From Schaalia odontolytica (lineage in GTDB: Bacteria; Actinomycetota; Actinomycetes; Actinomycetales; Actinomycetaceae): a stretch of 64,000 bases of DNA. A program made the translations under genes and the position numbers. Below the pieces are notes generated by a model. That model was not told the origin of the DNA. It saw nothing but the letters and a program-made list of their open reading frames with translations, and ran no database searches. How positions within the stretch are numbered: the stretch's first letter is position 1; the number at the start of each line of letters is the position of its first letter. This document shows, in pieces, positions 61,976 through 64,000 of this stretch. The stretch lies in assembly GCF_031191545.1 (NCBI RefSeq), contig NZ_CP133472.1:1240001-1304000 (forward strand), in the 5' to 3' direction.

Positions 61976-63661
61976 ATGGCATTCGATCCGCGCCGCGACG
62001 TGACCGTCAGTTCTGGGGCCTTTAGCGTCGATGTCGACGAGCTGTGCGCCGCGCATACCCTCATGAGCGCAGAGGACGCGCTCTCGATCGTGCCAGCCCG
62101 GCTTGCCCTCGAAGTCGCGCTCGGCGAGACGGAAGCGGTGTCCGGACTCGTCCCGGAGGCCTCCGCGGGCCTCGCGTCCGCGATCGAGGGCGCCCTGTCC
62201 GCCCTCAACTCCCTCGAGGGGGAGATCGACTCCTTGCGGTGGAAACTCCAGGAAGCGTCCCTCACCTACGCGACTGCCGAATCCGGATCATCCCTGTGGG
62301 AGCTCGTCCCAGGAAGCCCAATTGGCCCGCAGCTGAGCCTGCGAGGACTGGGCATGTGGGCATTGGGACCCGCAGTCCCCGTGTTTGCCGGTGCTACGGC
62401 GCTCGTTCACGGCACCCAGGATGCCTCGGTGCACGCAGGGGTACCCTGGCTGCCCACCCTCCTCATGCCCGGTCTCAGCGCATTGGTCACGCAGAAGGAC
62501 CTGTGCGACACCGTGATCGACGGGGTGGCCTTCGGATACCACTCGGACGAGATGTCGGGTGCTCGCTTCCAACGCGACCTCGGCAGGTTTACCCTGGACG
62601 TCAACTCCTCACCCCTCTACCGCGGCGTCGCGCGGGCCCTCGCGGGGATGGGGGTCAGCCAGGACCTGAACTCGACGTCCACCCAATCCGCCTCCGGGGT
62701 CGCCGCCCTCATCGCGCCGTGGGCGGCGTACGTCATGCTGGTTGACTTCGGCCGCGGCCACGGAGCCAGCTACGGAGTAGCGGTGCGAGGTGCGGATGGA
62801 GACACCCGCATTCACCCCAACGGGCTTGGCTCCCGGATACCCTCGAGTGCCCTCGACGCACGCACGCAGTCCGCGCTCGCGGCCATGCCCGCAGCTGCCC
62901 CCGACACCCACTACGCAGGTGTCACCACCAGCGCCGACGCGATCGAGCACATCACCGAGATGCGTGGGGGAGACGCCGACAACGGAGAGATTGCGATCGA
63001 AGAACACGTGACGGTCGGGGAGGACGGGGTGGCGACGCGCTCGTGGACCGTCGACATCCGGGGCACCCAATCGTTCGACATTGGGCAAGCGGGACCACAG
63101 GACATGACCACCAACCTGCAGGGCGTGGCCGGGATGAGCTCGGACCAGCTCGACGCTATCAAGGAAGCCATGAACGCGGCGGGCATCGCTCCGGGCGAGG
63201 CCGTCGAATTCGCCGGCCACTCGCAGGGAGGAATCATGGCGGCCCAGATGGCCGCAGACCCTTCCGTGCGTGCCCGCTACAACGTCGTCTCAGTCGTTAC
63301 CGCCGGTTCGCCTACCGCGACGATCGCGCCGAGCGACGTACCCGTCCTTTCCTACGAGAACTCCGGCGACATCGTCCCGGGATTGGATGGAAATGGTACT
63401 CGCGGTGATAACGTCACGACCGTGGCGTTCCGCGACTATGAGGCCACGTGTCACGCCGATGACCCCGTGCCCTGCTCGCACAGCGCGCCCCTGTACGTCG
63501 ACGAAATTCGGCGCACCCTCGCCGCAGCCCGGACCTCGTCCGACCCGGGACTCACAGCTCTGGCAGCCGCCGAGGCCAGGCGCACCCAGGCGCTCGGCCT
63601 CACCCAGAACACGCAGACGACCATCCACCACTATCAAACGAGGCGCATCACCCAGGGGTGA
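61976..63661 (+). CDS. Alpha/beta hydrolase with ESX-like N-terminus
   Basis: 561 residues from ATG 61976 (a GTG at 61970 is also possible). About residues 30-110 are helical (ALSIVPARLALEVALGETEAV, SALNSLEGEIDSLRWKLQ), as in WXG100-type leaders. Middle hydrophobic patch ~125-165. The hydrolase core has GEAVEFAGHSQGGIMAAQMAA (nucleophile Ser) and YENSGDIVPGLDG (acid). HADDPVPCSHSAPLY holds a likely His. No Sec signal, which with the WXG-type gene in front points to type VII export of a lipase or esterase. Substrate unknown. Confidence 0.75.
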   Translation: MAFDPRRDVTVSSGAFSVDVDELCAAHTLMSAEDALSIVPARLALEVALGETEAVSGLVPEASAGLASAIEGALSALNSLEGEIDSLRWKLQEASLTYATAESGSSLWELVPGSPIGPQLSLRGLGMWALGPAVPVFAGATALVHGTQDASVHAGVPWLPTLLMPGLSALVTQKDLCDTVIDGVAFGYHSDEMSGARFQRDLGRFTLDVNSSPLYRGVARALAGMGVSQDLNSTSTQSASGVAALIAPWAAYVMLVDFGRGHGASYGVAVRGADGDTRIHPNGLGSRIPSSALDARTQSALAAMPAAAPDTHYAGVTTSADAIEHITEMRGGDADNGEIAIEEHVTVGEDGVATRSWTVDIRGTQSFDIGQAGPQDMTTNLQGVAGMSSDQLDAIKEAMNAAGIAPGEAVEFAGHSQGGIMAAQMAADPSVRARYNVVSVVTAGSPTATIAPSDVPVLSYENSGDIVPGLDGNGTRGDNVTTVAFRDYEATCHADDPVPCSHSAPLYVDEIRRTLAAARTSSDPGLTALAAAEARRTQALGLTQNTQTTIHHYQTRRITQG

Positions 63662-63670
63662 CACGCCTCG
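63639..63670. terminator. Hairpin at the end of the hydrolase gene
   Basis: CGAGGCG...CGCCTCG with inner TCACCC-AG-GGGTGA. It overlaps the stop codon and lies between convergent genes, so it can act both ways. Confidence 0.65.
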
Positions 63671-63690
63671 AGAAAAAGACAGACGGAGGG

Positions 63691-63999
63691 TTAGTCCTTA
63701 TTATCCTTCTTGTCTCGGAGGATGCCCGAGACAAGCGCGGACACCACGGAGGTGATGATTGCGCCCGCCAGGCACGACCAGAAGCCACCCGTCGTCATGG
63801 GGAAGCCCAGAGACGTCGAAAGCCAGCCCGTGAGCGAGAACAGCAGAGAGTTGGTGACCAGTGCGAACAATCCAAAAGTCACCAGGTACAGGGGGAAGGC
63901 AAGAGTCGTGACGACCGGCTTAATGATTGAGTTCACCGCAGTGAACACCAGGGCAACGACCGCTAGAACGATCACGGTCTGCGAGGCCGACGATGAGTC
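63691..63999 (-). CDS. Phage_holin_4-type membrane protein (5' end outside window)
   Basis: At least 102 residues in an open frame reaching the window edge; the true start lies outside. Three hydrophobic segments separated by SIIKPVVTTLAFPLYLVTFG and SLTGWLSTSLG, ending in RDKKDNKD. This is the pattern of the mycobacterial/actinobacterial PF04020 ('phage holin family') membrane proteins. Despite the name these are ordinary chromosomal genes; function unknown. Confidence 0.8.
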   Translation of the reverse strand, partial: DSSSASQTVIVLAVVALVFTAVNSIIKPVVTTLAFPLYLVTFGLFALVTNSLLFSLTGWLSTSLGFPMTTGGFWSCLAGAIITSVVSALVSGILRDKKDNKD

Positions 64000-64000
64000 G

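Noticed and set aside
57737-63661. Prophage, suggested by the holin-like gene at the right edge
   Set aside because: PF04020-type proteins are normal chromosomal genes in actinobacteria; no phage structural, integrase or lysis genes are present.

Overview
This window is a high-GC actinobacterial chromosome segment. The organism is most likely in the Actinomycetaceae, in the Schaalia/Actinomyces group. That placement is inferred from the GC-rich codon use, the actinobacteria-specific families (DUF5926, DUF6541, an LPG-synthase-like membrane protein with a kinase-like region) and the large secreted subtilases with wall-binding repeats. I saw no rRNA, tRNA or CRISPR array.

Layout. 1-2734: the end of an ATP-binding (uridine-kinase-like) gene, a cardiolipin synthase and a methyltransferase. 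2755-6665 (minus strand): a WXG100-type polymorphic toxin with a C-terminal GH-E HNH nuclease, a small helical partner and two immunity genes. 6894-8615: a membrane alpha/beta hydrolase. 8775-29482: five tandem S8 subtilases of 4 to 4.6 kb. The first has a sortase-type LATTG anchor and is interrupted by an amber codon. The other four end in choline-binding-type wall repeats and show clear gene-conversion tracts. 29672-32028: a lower-GC type II restriction-modification pair. 32266-32739: a stand-alone subtilisin propeptide (I9) carried by a predicted lipoprotein, with no protease attached.

32809-38822: a large LPG-synthase-type membrane protein, divergent from a DedA and DUF6541 membrane-gene pair. 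38976-42879: pheA and a diacylglycerol-kinase-like gene face each other. An IS3-family element (40057-41530) sits exactly in the loop of the terminator they would share. 43135-53200: serS, a HAD phosphatase, an alpha/beta hydrolase with a divergent TetR, a RelE/RHH toxin-antitoxin pair, an FGGY sugar kinase, DUF5926, a glycosyltransferase and a DUF2079 protein. 53201-54376: a gene-poor stretch with short periodic repeats. 54377-57590: a copper module (csoR, copZ, copA) with two CsoR-type operators; CopA carries its metal-binding domain inside the ATP-binding loop. 57737-63999: two GHSQGG-type hydrolase genes flank purB, the second preceded by a small WXG-type gene; the last gene is a cut-off holin-like membrane protein.

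How the parts fit. The subtilase array looks like a surface-protease arsenal. Shared promoters, leaders and propeptides tie its members together, and the orphan propeptide could chaperone or inhibit them in trans; this is the best candidate for an undescribed system here. A second theme is transcript architecture: twelve genes have a TA-rich -10-like hexamer 6 or 7 bases before the start codon, which predicts leaderless mRNAs and fixes several start sites.
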